Source: Flavobacteriales bacterium UBA5871
Lineage (GTDB): Bacteria; Bacteroidota; Bacteroidia; Flavobacteriales_D; Crocinitomicaceae
NCBI GenBank assembly: GCA_002432085.1
Contig: DJFN01000198.1
Span: 12,130-21,266 of the forward strand
Reading direction: 5' to 3'
Length of the DNA: 9,137 nucleotides
Shown: piece by piece, positions 1-6,696 of the stretch
How the letters are laid out: every line of letters starts with the position of its first letter
How positions within the stretch are numbered: the stretch's first letter is position 1
Notes under the pieces: model-generated
The model's input: the letters and a program-made list of their open reading frames with translations, nothing else
Databases searched by the model: none
What the model was told of the DNA's origin: nothing
Translations under genes and position numbers: made by a program

Positions 1-742
1 TCTCGGCAAACAGGCGGGAATGAAAGGTGTTGATCTTGACGTTGTTCAGCAAAATCCCTTTATCGCTTACTTCCGCGGAAGCCTGAAGGCGATTCAGGAT
101 CAGACCGCATTTTTCTTTCGCGCTGAGGTGCTCGACATTGAACGCATAGCTATTTCCGACAATGGTAATGTCTTTGGCGTGCAGGGTGACTTCGCGCAGG
201 TTGAGATGATCGTAGTCCATCCCGAAGTCGTTGTAGGACTTGCGGTAATCGTCATAGGTCAGATGGACATTCTCGATATCGAGTGAGCGGATCAGTACGT
301 TGTTCTGCTTTTTCTTCTTCTTTTTCGGGCCGGAATCGAAATAATCGGTAATGAAAAAGTAATTGTAATCACCTGTGATCGAATCGCGGTTGATGCCCAC
401 GCGGCCGTTTTCGAGCGTCACGTTCTTGATCACAATGCGATCGGCATTCAGGTTGAGCAAAGAAAGCTGTACTTTGATGGTCTCGAGCGAGGCCAGCGTA
501 TCGCCTTTCGGATCGCGTACGAATACGTCGTCGAGGGCCACACGGTCGAAGAAATAGATGTCGACTTTCCCGATGCGGAACTCGGCTTTCATCTCTTTGG
601 AAAGGTAATCCGTAGCGAGCTCGCCGATGTAAGTCTGAACGGCGCTGAAACGAATGGCAAAGGCGGCAAAGATGACGAGAATGAGCACCCACTCCAGGAT
701 CCCACCGGTGATTCTGCCAAGTATTTTGAGTAATTTTGCCAT
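1..742 (-). CDS. tamB: TamB/AsmA-like envelope assembly protein, N-terminal part (cut by window edge)
   Basis: The minus strand is open from an ATG at 742-740 to the window edge, giving 247 residues with no stop, so this is the N-terminal part of a larger protein. It starts with a short basic segment (MAKLLKILGR) and one hydrophobic helix at about residues 16-31, an uncleaved inner-membrane anchor. After that come repeated beta-strand stretches such as 'VRDPKGDTLASLETIKVQLS' (75-94) and 'LIRSLDIENVHLTYDD' (150-165). This pattern is typical of the N-terminus of AsmA/TamB (DUF490) proteins, which span the periplasm and take part in outer-membrane protein or lipid delivery. A run of six lysines (140-145) forms a charged linker. 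The gene is divergent from tsaD with a 23-bp gap; I recall this arrangement from other Bacteroidota. The family is fairly sure. TamB versus a shorter AsmA-like relative cannot be settled because the diagnostic C-terminal domain is outside the window. Confidence 0.82.
   Translation of the reverse strand, partial: MAKLLKILGRITGGILEWVLILVIFAAFAIRFSAVQTYIGELATDYLSKEMKAEFRIGKVDIYFFDRVALDDVFVRDPKGDTLASLETIKVQLSLLNLNADRIVIKNVTLENGRVGINRDSITGDYNYFFITDYFDSGPKKKKKKQNNVLIRSLDIENVHLTYDDYRKSYNDFGMDYDHLNLREVTLHAKDITIVGNSYAFNVEHLSAKEKCGLILNRLQASAEVSDKGILLNNVKINTFHSRLFAE
731..738 (+). promoter_or_regulatory. Candidate -7 box (TAATTTTG) for tsaD operon
   Basis: TAATTTTG matches the Bacteroidota -7 consensus TAnnTTTG exactly. 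It ends 27 bp before the TTG start of tsaD, which would put transcription start near 744-746 and give a leader of about 20 nt. It lies inside the first codons of the divergent tamB gene. I see no TTG or TTTG at the expected -33 spacing, and the stretch is A+T-rich, so a chance match is possible. Confidence 0.4.
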
Positions 743-750
743 TCTCAGTA

Positions 751-758
751 CAAACTTA
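751..758 (-). promoter_or_regulatory. Candidate -7 box (TAAGTTTG) for tamB
   Basis: Read on the minus strand, 758-751 is TAAGTTTG, an exact TAnnTTTG match. Transcription would start about 5-7 bases downstream, near 744-746, almost at the ATG of tamB (742), so the message would be nearly leaderless. A TTTG lies upstream at 775-772, but with only 13 bp between it and the box, shorter than the usual spacing of about 19. It faces the plus-strand box at 731-738. Confidence 0.35.
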
Positions 759-765
759 AACAAAG

Positions 766-1797
766 TTGGGCCAAAAACCGATCGTTATACTGGCAATCGA
801 GTCTTCGTGCGATGATACTTCGGCTGCAGTACTCAAAAGTGATGCCATTCTGTCGAACGTTACCGCGGGGCAGGAAGTCCACAAAAGCTACGGTGGCGTG
901 GTTCCGGAGCTGGCTTCACGGGCCCATCAGCAGCACATTATTCCGGTTGTCGATAAAGCGTTAAAAGATGCTAAAGTGGCTCCTTCCGACCTTGACGCCG
1001 TGGCATTTACACGCGGTCCCGGATTGATGGGATCACTGGTCGTGGGAACTTCGTTTGCAAAGTCCTTTGCACTGGCACTCGGCATTCCGCTGCTCGACGT
1101 GAATCACATGCACGGCCATATTCTTGCTCACTTCATCAACGAAGGACAGGAGATGCCACGTTTTCCCTTCGTTTGCCTGACAGTTTCGGGCGGTCATACG
1201 CAGCTCGTACTGGTGCGCGATCACCTGAATCTGGAAGTGATCGGAACGACCATCGACGATGCAGCCGGCGAAGCGTTCGATAAAACCGCCAAGCTGCTTG
1301 GTTTGCCTTATCCGGGCGGACCTCTGATCGATCGTTACGCGCAGGAGGGCGATCCGCTCCGGTTCGCGTTTTCGAAACCGCAGATCGATGGCTACGATTT
1401 CAGTTTCAGTGGTCTGAAAACAGCTGTTTTGTACTTCCTGCAAAAAGCGGAAAAAGACGATCCGAATTTCAGAGAAGCCAATCGCAATGACATTTGTGCT
1501 TCGGTACAGCATACAATTCTTGAAATTCTGTTCAAGAAGCTCGTAAAAGCGGCAAAGGACCATCAGATCACCGATATCGCTATTGCAGGCGGTGTTTCGG
1601 CCAATTCCGGTTTGCGGAAACGCTTGCAGGAAGAAGGTGCGAAACGCGGCTGGCGGGTGTTCATTCCGAAATTCGAGTACTGCACCGACAACGCGGCGAT
1701 GATCGCTATTGCAGGCAAATATTTGTACGAAAAAGGCCTGTTTGCCGATCAAAGTATCAGCGCTATGGCCCGTTTACCTTTTAATCGCAGCTTATGA
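766..1797 (+). CDS. tsaD: tRNA N6-adenosine threonylcarbamoyltransferase TsaD
   Basis: TsaD transfers the threonylcarbamoyl group from TC-AMP to A37 of ANN-reading tRNAs, forming t6A, together with TsaB and TsaE in the cytoplasm. The 343-residue length is normal for the Kae1/TsaD/Qri7 family. The N-terminus carries 'ILAIESSCDD' (8-17), the first nucleotide-binding motif. The metal-binding pair is H114 and H118 in 'NHMHGH', with the third ligand D308 in 'CTDNA'. 'TVSGGHTQLV' (139-148), 'DDAAGEAFDK' (164-173) and 'AIAGGVSANSGLR' (272-284) complete the ASKHA-fold signature, so the enzyme looks intact. The start must be TTG at 766: an in-frame TAA lies at 757-759, and the next in-frame ATG (codon 88) would remove essential motifs. 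It ends in ATGA, overlapping the downstream methylase by 4 bp, so the two are probably translated from one message. Confidence 0.97.
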   Translation: MGQKPIVILAIESSCDDTSAAVLKSDAILSNVTAGQEVHKSYGGVVPELASRAHQQHIIPVVDKALKDAKVAPSDLDAVAFTRGPGLMGSLVVGTSFAKSFALALGIPLLDVNHMHGHILAHFINEGQEMPRFPFVCLTVSGGHTQLVLVRDHLNLEVIGTTIDDAAGEAFDKTAKLLGLPYPGGPLIDRYAQEGDPLRFAFSKPQIDGYDFSFSGLKTAVLYFLQKAEKDDPNFREANRNDICASVQHTILEILFKKLVKAAKDHQITDIAIAGGVSANSGLRKRLQEEGAKRGWRVFIPKFEYCTDNAAMIAIAGKYLYEKGLFADQSISAMARLPFNRSL

Positions 1798-3125
1798 GCC
1801 ACGCACTGCCGGCCGACTTTACAGCCCGCGTGCTGCAGGATCCATTTCTCGGACAGCCCTTGCTGGATGCGCTGGAAACCGTTAGTCCGACGGCTGTGCG
1901 ATTGAATCCCTGGAAAACGAAAGCCGATTTGCCTTTTAAAAGCCCGATTTCGTGGTCGCGCAACGGTTTTCTGTTGTCGGAGCGCCCGAAATTCACGCTC
2001 GATCCGCTTTTTCATGCCGGTTGTTATTATCCGCAGGAAGCCGGCTCACAACTGCTTGATGCCGTTTTGCAGCAGCTGGATTTGCCGGAAGAAGCGGTTG
2101 TGCTCGATCTGTGTGCCGCTCCGGGTGGAAAAAGCACGCTGATCGCCAGCCATCTCAATGGAAAAGGATTGCTCGTCAGCAACGAAGTGATCGGCTCGCG
2201 GGCGAAGGTCCTGAAAGAAAACCTCATCAAATGGGGCGCGGTCAATACGCTGGTCACGAACAACGATCCTGCCGATTTTGATCGTTTACCCGGCGTTTTC
2301 GATTGCATCGTGGTCGATGCTCCGTGTTCGGGCGAAGGCATGTTCCGCAAAGATCCGGCTGCCCGTTCCGAATGGTCGGAAAACAATGTGGATTTGTGCG
2401 CCGCACGTCAGAAACGCATCGTGATGGATGTCTGGCCGTCGTTGAAAACCGGCGGTTTCCTCGTTTATTCGACCTGTACGTTCAACACGCAGGAAAACGA
2501 AGAAAACACGGCCTGGTTTGCTCAGCAACTGGACGCCGAGCTGATCCGAATCGAGCTTCCCCAGGCGAAACAGGACCGCAATGCAACCGGCTGGTATGCC
2601 TTGCCTTCGGAGCTGGATACGGAAGGTTTTTACATCACCGTGCTGCGCAAGACCGACGAAGCTGTTTCCCGCAAAAAATCGAGCGGGAAAGTAACGCTGC
2701 AAACGTTCAAAGACCTTTCCGCGCTGGACAACCTCGCGAACACGAACGATCTTTCCTTCCTCCAATGGATGGATTTCGTCTTTGCCGTTCCGACAGCGTT
2801 TACGTCACTGATTCATATAATCCACCAGCAGATGCGCGTGATCAAGCTGGGAACAGAGCTCGGTCAGCCGACGCGCAAAGGATTGATTCCGAATGAAGCT
2901 TTGGCGTTGAGTCCGTTTGTGCGCAGCGAGGCTATTCCCACTATCGAGCTGACGGCCGAACAGGCGCTCGCCTATCTGCACGGCGATACATTTCTATTGG
3001 AAGGAAAACAAGGATTACATCTTGTAACGTTTAACAACGAGCCGCTGGGCTGGATCAAACACCTCGGCAATCGCTTTAACAACCTGTATCCGAAGGAATG
3101 GCGCATCCGCATGCGGATTGATTGA
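1794..3125 (+). CDS. rsmF: RsmF-like rRNA cytosine-C5 methyltransferase (RsmB/NOP/NSUN family)
   Basis: Predicted SAM-dependent RNA m5C methylase of 443 residues. The N-terminal segment 'AVRLNPWK' (34-41) is the usual pre-catalytic motif. The SAM-binding motif 'DLCAAPGGKSTLIA' spans 105-118. The two catalytic cysteines of the NSUN mechanism are present: C178 in 'DAPCSGEGMF' (motif IV) and C228 in 'YSTCTFNTQENEEN' (motif VI). The last 90 or so residues, with 'LGWIKHLGNRFNNLYPKEWR' (416-435), match the PUA-like C-terminal domain seen in E. coli RsmF/YebU, which methylates C1407 of 16S rRNA. The protein is slightly shorter than E. coli RsmF (about 480). Family and reaction class are secure; the exact target base is inferred by analogy. 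Translation starts at the ATG inside the tsaD stop (ATGA), suggesting coupling. Confidence 0.92.
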   Translation: MSHALPADFTARVLQDPFLGQPLLDALETVSPTAVRLNPWKTKADLPFKSPISWSRNGFLLSERPKFTLDPLFHAGCYYPQEAGSQLLDAVLQQLDLPEEAVVLDLCAAPGGKSTLIASHLNGKGLLVSNEVIGSRAKVLKENLIKWGAVNTLVTNNDPADFDRLPGVFDCIVVDAPCSGEGMFRKDPAARSEWSENNVDLCAARQKRIVMDVWPSLKTGGFLVYSTCTFNTQENEENTAWFAQQLDAELIRIELPQAKQDRNATGWYALPSELDTEGFYITVLRKTDEAVSRKKSSGKVTLQTFKDLSALDNLANTNDLSFLQWMDFVFAVPTAFTSLIHIIHQQMRVIKLGTELGQPTRKGLIPNEALALSPFVRSEAIPTIELTAEQALAYLHGDTFLLEGKQGLHLVTFNNEPLGWIKHLGNRFNNLYPKEWRIRMRID

Positions 3126-3167
3126 TCGAATCGCTTTCAACGCGAACTTTTTATAGCTTTACCGGTC

Positions 3168-4658
3168 ATGCAGCAGCTCACGGACCTTCTTTCCTTTTTG
3201 CCGGAGTCGAGCCAGACTTTTCTGACCTGGTCGGTGATCGTGCTGGTCGTTTCGCTGTTGCTGCTGTTCCGCTTTCCGAAATCGTGCTGGAATTACCTCG
3301 GATTGTTCGTGGCGGTCGCGCTTGCCGGATTTGGTTTTGCCCTGATCGATCCGTTCCTCCATCCATGGGACGAGCAATTTCACGCGCTGGTAGCGAAAAA
3401 CATGATCAATCATCCCTTCCACCCGACGCTGATGGAAGGCTCACGCACCGATTTCGATTACACGATGTGGATCGACAACAACACCTGGATGCACAAACAG
3501 CCGCTGTTTCTATGGCAGATTGCTTTGTCGCTGAAACTATTCGGAACGAATCTGCTCGCTCTTCGTCTTCCCAGCATTCTGATGCACGCAGCAACGGCCT
3601 GTCTCGTCTACTCGATGGGAAAACGCTACCTGACGCATTTCTTCGCCGTTGCAGCTGCTGTATTATACGGTTATGCGGGATTTGTACTCGATTTCGTCTC
3701 CGGCGTTCAGGGCATGGACCACAACGATATCGCTTTCACATTTTACGTTACGGCTTCTTTCTGGAGCTGGCTGAAATACACGGAAACGAAGCAGTTTAAA
3801 TGGGCTATCATCACGGGATTATTTTCGGGCGGCGCGGTGTTGTGTAAATGGCTCGTCGGTCTGATTGTTTTCGCCGGCTGGGGATTGACGATTCTGATTC
3901 TCGATCGCAGCAAGCGGGAATGGAAAGCATTATTTATAGCTCTATTGACAACGATTTTGATTGCCGCTCCGTGGCAATTGTATTGTTTGTTCGCATTTCC
4001 GGTGGAATACAAGCACGAAATGGCCTATAACTCATTGCATTATTTCCATTCGGTCGAAAACCACGGCGGCGACTGGCTGTTTTATTTCCAGGGCATGAAA
4101 AAGCTCTACGGGGCCGGAGAAGTGCTGCGTTTTCTCGTGCTGATCGGGATTGTTATTGCTTTCGTGAAAGGCTTCCGGAAGCGCAACAAGGCTATGCTGT
4201 TTGCAGCCGGCGTTTTTCTGGGAATCTACCTCTTTTTCATGGGCGCGGCTACCAAGCTCGAAGGCTATGTACTGATCGTTGCGCCGATCGGTTTTATCCT
4301 GTTCATGTTGCCGCTGAACGAGCTTTTCAACCGGATTGGCCGAAGAATACCATTTCGTTTGCCGTGGCTGGTATCGCCGGTGCTTGTGCTGCTAATCCTG
4401 TTCGTGCACATGCATCCGAAAGGTGTGATCGACCGGCACAATTTCCGCACACCCCAAACCGTGAACACGTGGCGGAATGAGCTAGCCAAAGGAGAACGCG
4501 AAATCCGGACGCTGAATGGTCGGCATCGCTACATCCTGGTTAAGAACGCCACCGGAGCGATTGCCCCGGCGCTGCGTTTCATGACCGGAAAGGAAATTTA
4601 TGCCTGGAAACCTTCTCTCGAGAAAGAAGGCGTCGCAGTGATCGATCTGAAAAAATAG
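3168..4658 (+). CDS. GT39/ArnT-like integral membrane glycosyltransferase (GT-C fold)
   Basis: A 496-residue polytopic protein, probably transferring a sugar from a polyprenyl-phosphate donor to a protein, lipid A or another envelope glycan on the periplasmic face of the inner membrane. Hydrophobic helices are visible at about 20-36, 43-60, 113-128, 135-150, 157-176, 186-203, 212-245, 253-275, 320-334, 342-359, 366-382 and 398-414. The first outer loop carries the acidic pair D68-E69 in 'HPWDEQFHALVAKNM', as in PMT/ArnT enzymes. It is followed by 'KQPLFLWQIALSLKLFGTN' (110-128), the counterpart of the ArnT 'KPPLYYW' segment, and later by 'TKLEGYVLIVAP' (362-373). After the last helix a hydrophilic tail of about 80 residues follows. 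The acceptor and sugar cannot be read from sequence. It lies 42 bp after the methylase on the same strand, so it may share the transcript. A weak -7-like TAGCTTTA at 3154-3161 (one mismatch to TAnnTTTG) could give it its own promoter. No Shine-Dalgarno is visible. Confidence 0.82.
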   Translation: MQQLTDLLSFLPESSQTFLTWSVIVLVVSLLLLFRFPKSCWNYLGLFVAVALAGFGFALIDPFLHPWDEQFHALVAKNMINHPFHPTLMEGSRTDFDYTMWIDNNTWMHKQPLFLWQIALSLKLFGTNLLALRLPSILMHAATACLVYSMGKRYLTHFFAVAAAVLYGYAGFVLDFVSGVQGMDHNDIAFTFYVTASFWSWLKYTETKQFKWAIITGLFSGGAVLCKWLVGLIVFAGWGLTILILDRSKREWKALFIALLTTILIAAPWQLYCLFAFPVEYKHEMAYNSLHYFHSVENHGGDWLFYFQGMKKLYGAGEVLRFLVLIGIVIAFVKGFRKRNKAMLFAAGVFLGIYLFFMGAATKLEGYVLIVAPIGFILFMLPLNELFNRIGRRIPFRLPWLVSPVLVLLILFVHMHPKGVIDRHNFRTPQTVNTWRNELAKGEREIRTLNGRHRYILVKNATGAIAPALRFMTGKEIYAWKPSLEKEGVAVIDLKK

Positions 4659-4685
4659 GCCCACAGTTATTCAGCTATCACAGGC

Positions 4686-4717
4686 TTCCCGCGAGTTAAC
4701 GAATATATTCGCGGGAA
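4686..4717. terminator. Hairpin between convergent genes, possible two-way terminator
   Basis: TTCCCGCGA (4686-4694) and TCGCGGGAA (4709-4717) form a perfect 9-bp stem with a 14-nt loop. An alternative 12-bp perfect palindrome, CGAATATATTCG, sits at 4700-4711. The hairpin lies 27 bp past the glycosyltransferase stop and 17 bp past the end of the oppositely directed gene, the expected place for a shared terminator. Neither strand has a T-run after the stem (on the plus strand it is followed by AAAAA instead), so it is not a textbook intrinsic terminator. Confidence 0.5.
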
Positions 4718-4734
4718 AAATGGTGCTGGTTGTA

Positions 4735-5232
4735 TCAGCCGATTTTAGGTACAGGACGGAAGACTGTCAGCTGACCGTTCATGACGGTGGCAAAATCCAG
4801 TGTGGTGACGCCCATGATGCGGCCGTACTGACCGGTATTCTGGTGCATCAGCTCCACTTTTCCGGCGCCGGTAACATTGTACACGATGGCCGTATGATGC
4901 GGGAACGCTTCTCTGTAGCCGCCGGTCTCGGTCCGCACTTCGACCACTACATTTTCAAACTGCAGAATGTCGCCCGGCTGGATGCACTCGGTGCTGACAT
5001 CCACTACACGACCATACACATACAGTCCGTCCCATTGAGCGCCAATCGTATTGAGCGCGAGGGCAGCTGCATCCCAGCATTCACCGCGGGCGATCTTTTT
5101 ACCGATCCACGGTTTTAAAATTTGTACAACACGGGCATTCAATTCCGAAACTTCCCCACAAGGATCCGGATATTGCTGCCCCATAACAGGGCTTGCGATT
5201 GCAAGCAATAAAAAACAGGAAAACAATTTCAT
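4735..5232 (-). CDS. Small secreted protein, possible CHAP/NlpC-P60-like cysteine hydrolase
   Basis: A 165-residue protein starting at an ATG (5232-5230). Residues 1-18 look like a signal peptide (basic K2, hydrophobic core, cleavage after 'PVMG'), so the mature protein is probably periplasmic or secreted. I do not recognise a named family. The layout resembles papain-like NlpC/P60 or CHAP hydrolases: a cysteine at a helix start in 'ARGECWDAAALAL' (48-60, C52), a 'QPGDILQFE' turn (85-93), a histidine in 'PHHTAIVYNV' (111-120, H112/H113) and a further polar cluster 'MHQN' (129-132) that could supply the third catalytic residue. C25 and C83 could form a disulfide. If correct it could cleave amide bonds, for example in peptidoglycan, but that is inference from motif order alone. 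It is the third gene of a minus-strand run, 63 bp after the porin. A TAAATTTTG upstream (5286-5278) is one base longer than a -7 box, so a separate promoter is possible. Confidence 0.72.
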   Translation of the reverse strand: MKLFSCFLLLAIASPVMGQQYPDPCGEVSELNARVVQILKPWIGKKIARGECWDAAALALNTIGAQWDGLYVYGRVVDVSTECIQPGDILQFENVVVEVRTETGGYREAFPHHTAIVYNVTGAGKVELMHQNTGQYGRIMGVTTLDFATVMNGQLTVFRPVPKIG

Positions 5233-5276
5233 AGCGCTGGATTAACGCTACGACCGTCATTTGTTACACTTTAATG

Positions 5277-5294
5277 TACAAAATTTACAAAATT
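5277..5294. repeat. 9-bp perfect tandem duplication
   Basis: TACAAAATT occurs twice back to back (5277-5285 and 5286-5294) in the A+T-rich gap between the porin gene and the small secreted-protein gene. On the minus strand it reads AATTTTGTA twice, which places two TTTTG cores just upstream of the small gene. It may be simple slippage or may have created a promoter-like element. Confidence 0.8.
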
Positions 5295-5295
5295 C

Positions 5296-6630
5296 TTATA
5301 ATGATATTTGATACTGAAGCACATACATATTCTTGTACATTGTCAGCTCGCGTGTCCCGGGAATGTTCCACTCAAAAACCGGACGACTTTGAATGCCCAG
5401 TGAGATCTTCGCCGCATGTGTTCCGTGGATGAGCCAGTTGATGCCGCCTTCGTAAACAACAGCCGCATCGTCGAGTCCTTCGAACTGGGAATATTGTACC
5501 GAAGCATACGGCTGCAGCGTTCCATTGTCCGGCAGCAGATCGTTCCGGAATTTGTAGCCGACTTGCGCAAAAAAGACATCGCCGGTGCCGATCATCGGGT
5601 AATTGACGCCTGGGCCGTTCAGTGTACCATCCGCATCGACGCCGTTTCCGGGATTCATCGCGCCGTTCATACGGATGTAATTCTTTCCGAAATCGAATTT
5701 GTTGTAAGCCAGGTAAGCTGTCAGCGCCGCTCCTTTTCTGCTGACCGGCAGATCGGCGAACACATCGACTCCCAGCAACAAGAGGTTCGTACGAATCGTA
5801 TCGCCATTGACATCCGTGTGCCACATGGCATTATTTTGTTGTACCCAGCCGGCGCCGATGTTCAGGATTTTCTTTTTCCCGAGATAAGTTCCGGCCATGT
5901 AAGGCACTGTAGTCGTTTCCTTGTCGAAAAACTGCCACATCAGGTAGCCCGTTGTCTGCATGTTACCCGGCTCGGTACTGAAATTCGAAGTTGAAGAGAT
6001 GGGCGAAATCGCCACCGTGCTGTTCAGCGTCGACATCGGACTGGCAATCGCCACGCGGTAATTCAGGCGGTAAATATCGCCTTTGGCATAAAGTGATAAC
6101 TTGCGGACAAATTGTTCATTGACCCCGTTCGTCGATTGCTGATACAGCGGTGCATCGAGCGAAAGGATCGAAGCCACGGCCGGTGAAGAAAAGCGTGACA
6201 TTCCGCTCCAGCCGGTCAGACCACCACCGAGATAGAGCCACGAAGCTGCTTTGTATTCCGTTACGGCGTCGTGGAGGAAAGCGCCCGTGTGTCGTTTTGC
6301 CAGGAAGCTGAAGTTGTTCTGCCCGAACTGCGTGTATAAAAATACCCGATCGGTGAGCTGCGCAAAGGCCTGTACACGCCAGCGACGGATACCGATATCT
6401 CCGTAAGCGGATTTTGGCGTTCCCTCGATGGTTGTTCCGGGATTCATTTCCGAATAGCGTGCCCAGTTCTGGATAAGGATCGTGCTTTTGAAGTAATGGG
6501 TGCCCGACGGATTGAATTTCACTTTCAGCTCCGGAATCACCACGCGCGAAGTGTCTCTGATCTTTGCTTGCTGAGCAAAGGCACTCATGGCGGGAATGAC
6601 GGCTGTCAGGGCAATAAAAACGGCTTTCAT
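5296..6630 (-). CDS. Outer-membrane beta-barrel porin (OprO/OprP-like)
   Basis: A 444-residue exported protein. Residues 1-19 form a signal peptide with a clear AxA cleavage site ('MSAFA' before QQ). The rest alternates polar and aromatic/hydrophobic residues in strands separated by Gly/Asn-rich turns, as expected for a beta barrel; examples are 'IRRWRVQAFAQLTDRVFLY' (81-99), 'AGTYLGKKKILNIGAGWVQQ' (about 246-265) and 'LTAYLAYNKFDFG' further on. The C-terminus 'YVLQYQISL' fits a final membrane strand. The 'RRWRVQAF...LYTQFGQNN' block resembles phosphate-selective porin O/P family barrels, which are common in Bacteroidota. The barrel call is fairly firm, the O/P assignment moderate, and phosphate selectivity unproven. 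It lies 66 bp downstream of a PafA-type phosphatase with no TAnnTTTG box in the gap, so co-transcription from the phosphatase promoter is likely. No Shine-Dalgarno precedes the ATG. Confidence 0.8.
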   Translation of the reverse strand: MKAVFIALTAVIPAMSAFAQQAKIRDTSRVVIPELKVKFNPSGTHYFKSTILIQNWARYSEMNPGTTIEGTPKSAYGDIGIRRWRVQAFAQLTDRVFLYTQFGQNNFSFLAKRHTGAFLHDAVTEYKAASWLYLGGGLTGWSGMSRFSSPAVASILSLDAPLYQQSTNGVNEQFVRKLSLYAKGDIYRLNYRVAIASPMSTLNSTVAISPISSTSNFSTEPGNMQTTGYLMWQFFDKETTTVPYMAGTYLGKKKILNIGAGWVQQNNAMWHTDVNGDTIRTNLLLLGVDVFADLPVSRKGAALTAYLAYNKFDFGKNYIRMNGAMNPGNGVDADGTLNGPGVNYPMIGTGDVFFAQVGYKFRNDLLPDNGTLQPYASVQYSQFEGLDDAAVVYEGGINWLIHGTHAAKISLGIQSRPVFEWNIPGTRELTMYKNMYVLQYQISL

Positions 6631-6642
6631 TGGGATTGGATA

Positions 6643-6693
6643 TCAGGATTTCAAGACCCGCCTACCGGCAGGCAGGCGTCAAGACTTCAGGAT
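6643..6693. repeat. G+C-rich palindrome framed by nested direct repeats (REP-like element)
   Basis: In the phosphatase-porin gap a 21-bp G+C-rich core (6658-6678) is abutted on both sides by the direct repeat TCAAGAC (6651-6657 and 6679-6685). Outside these lies a second pair, TCAGGAT (6643-6649 and 6687-6693), separated from the inner repeat by one T on each side. Within the core, GCCTACCGGCAGGC (6660-6673) is a palindrome with one mismatch, which becomes a G-U pair in minus-strand RNA. CGCCT (6659-6663) and AGGCG (6674-6678) offer an alternative stem. From memory, related CCTGCCTGCCGG-type palindromes are scattered between genes in some Bacteroidota. It may act as an RNA hairpin that attenuates or stabilises the message between the two genes. 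Confidence 0.7.
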
Positions 6694-6696
6694 GGA

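Noticed and set aside
369..692. 107-codon minus-strand frame at the left end
   Set aside because: It lies in another frame of the tamB coding strand; the frame from 742 is open to the window edge and has the TamB-type anchor and repeats.
772..775. TTTG on the minus strand as -33 element for tamB
   Set aside because: Only 13 bp separate it from the candidate -7 box, well short of the usual spacing, and it lies inside the first tsaD codons.
1033..1752. 239-codon open frame on the minus strand inside tsaD
   Set aside because: It is antisense to a fully conserved TsaD sequence; its translation is rich in Arg/Phe/Gln/Ile without any recognisable domain, as expected of a shadow frame.
2286..2896. 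Overlapping frames of 159 and 197 codons inside the methylase gene
   Set aside because: They cover the conserved catalytic region of the RsmF-like gene in other frames and show no domain of their own.
3122..3799. 225-codon plus-strand frame overlapping the glycosyltransferase
   Set aside because: It is a different frame of the same strand; the overlapping frame from 3168 has clear membrane helices and GT39 motifs, while this one is Arg/Ser-rich and featureless.
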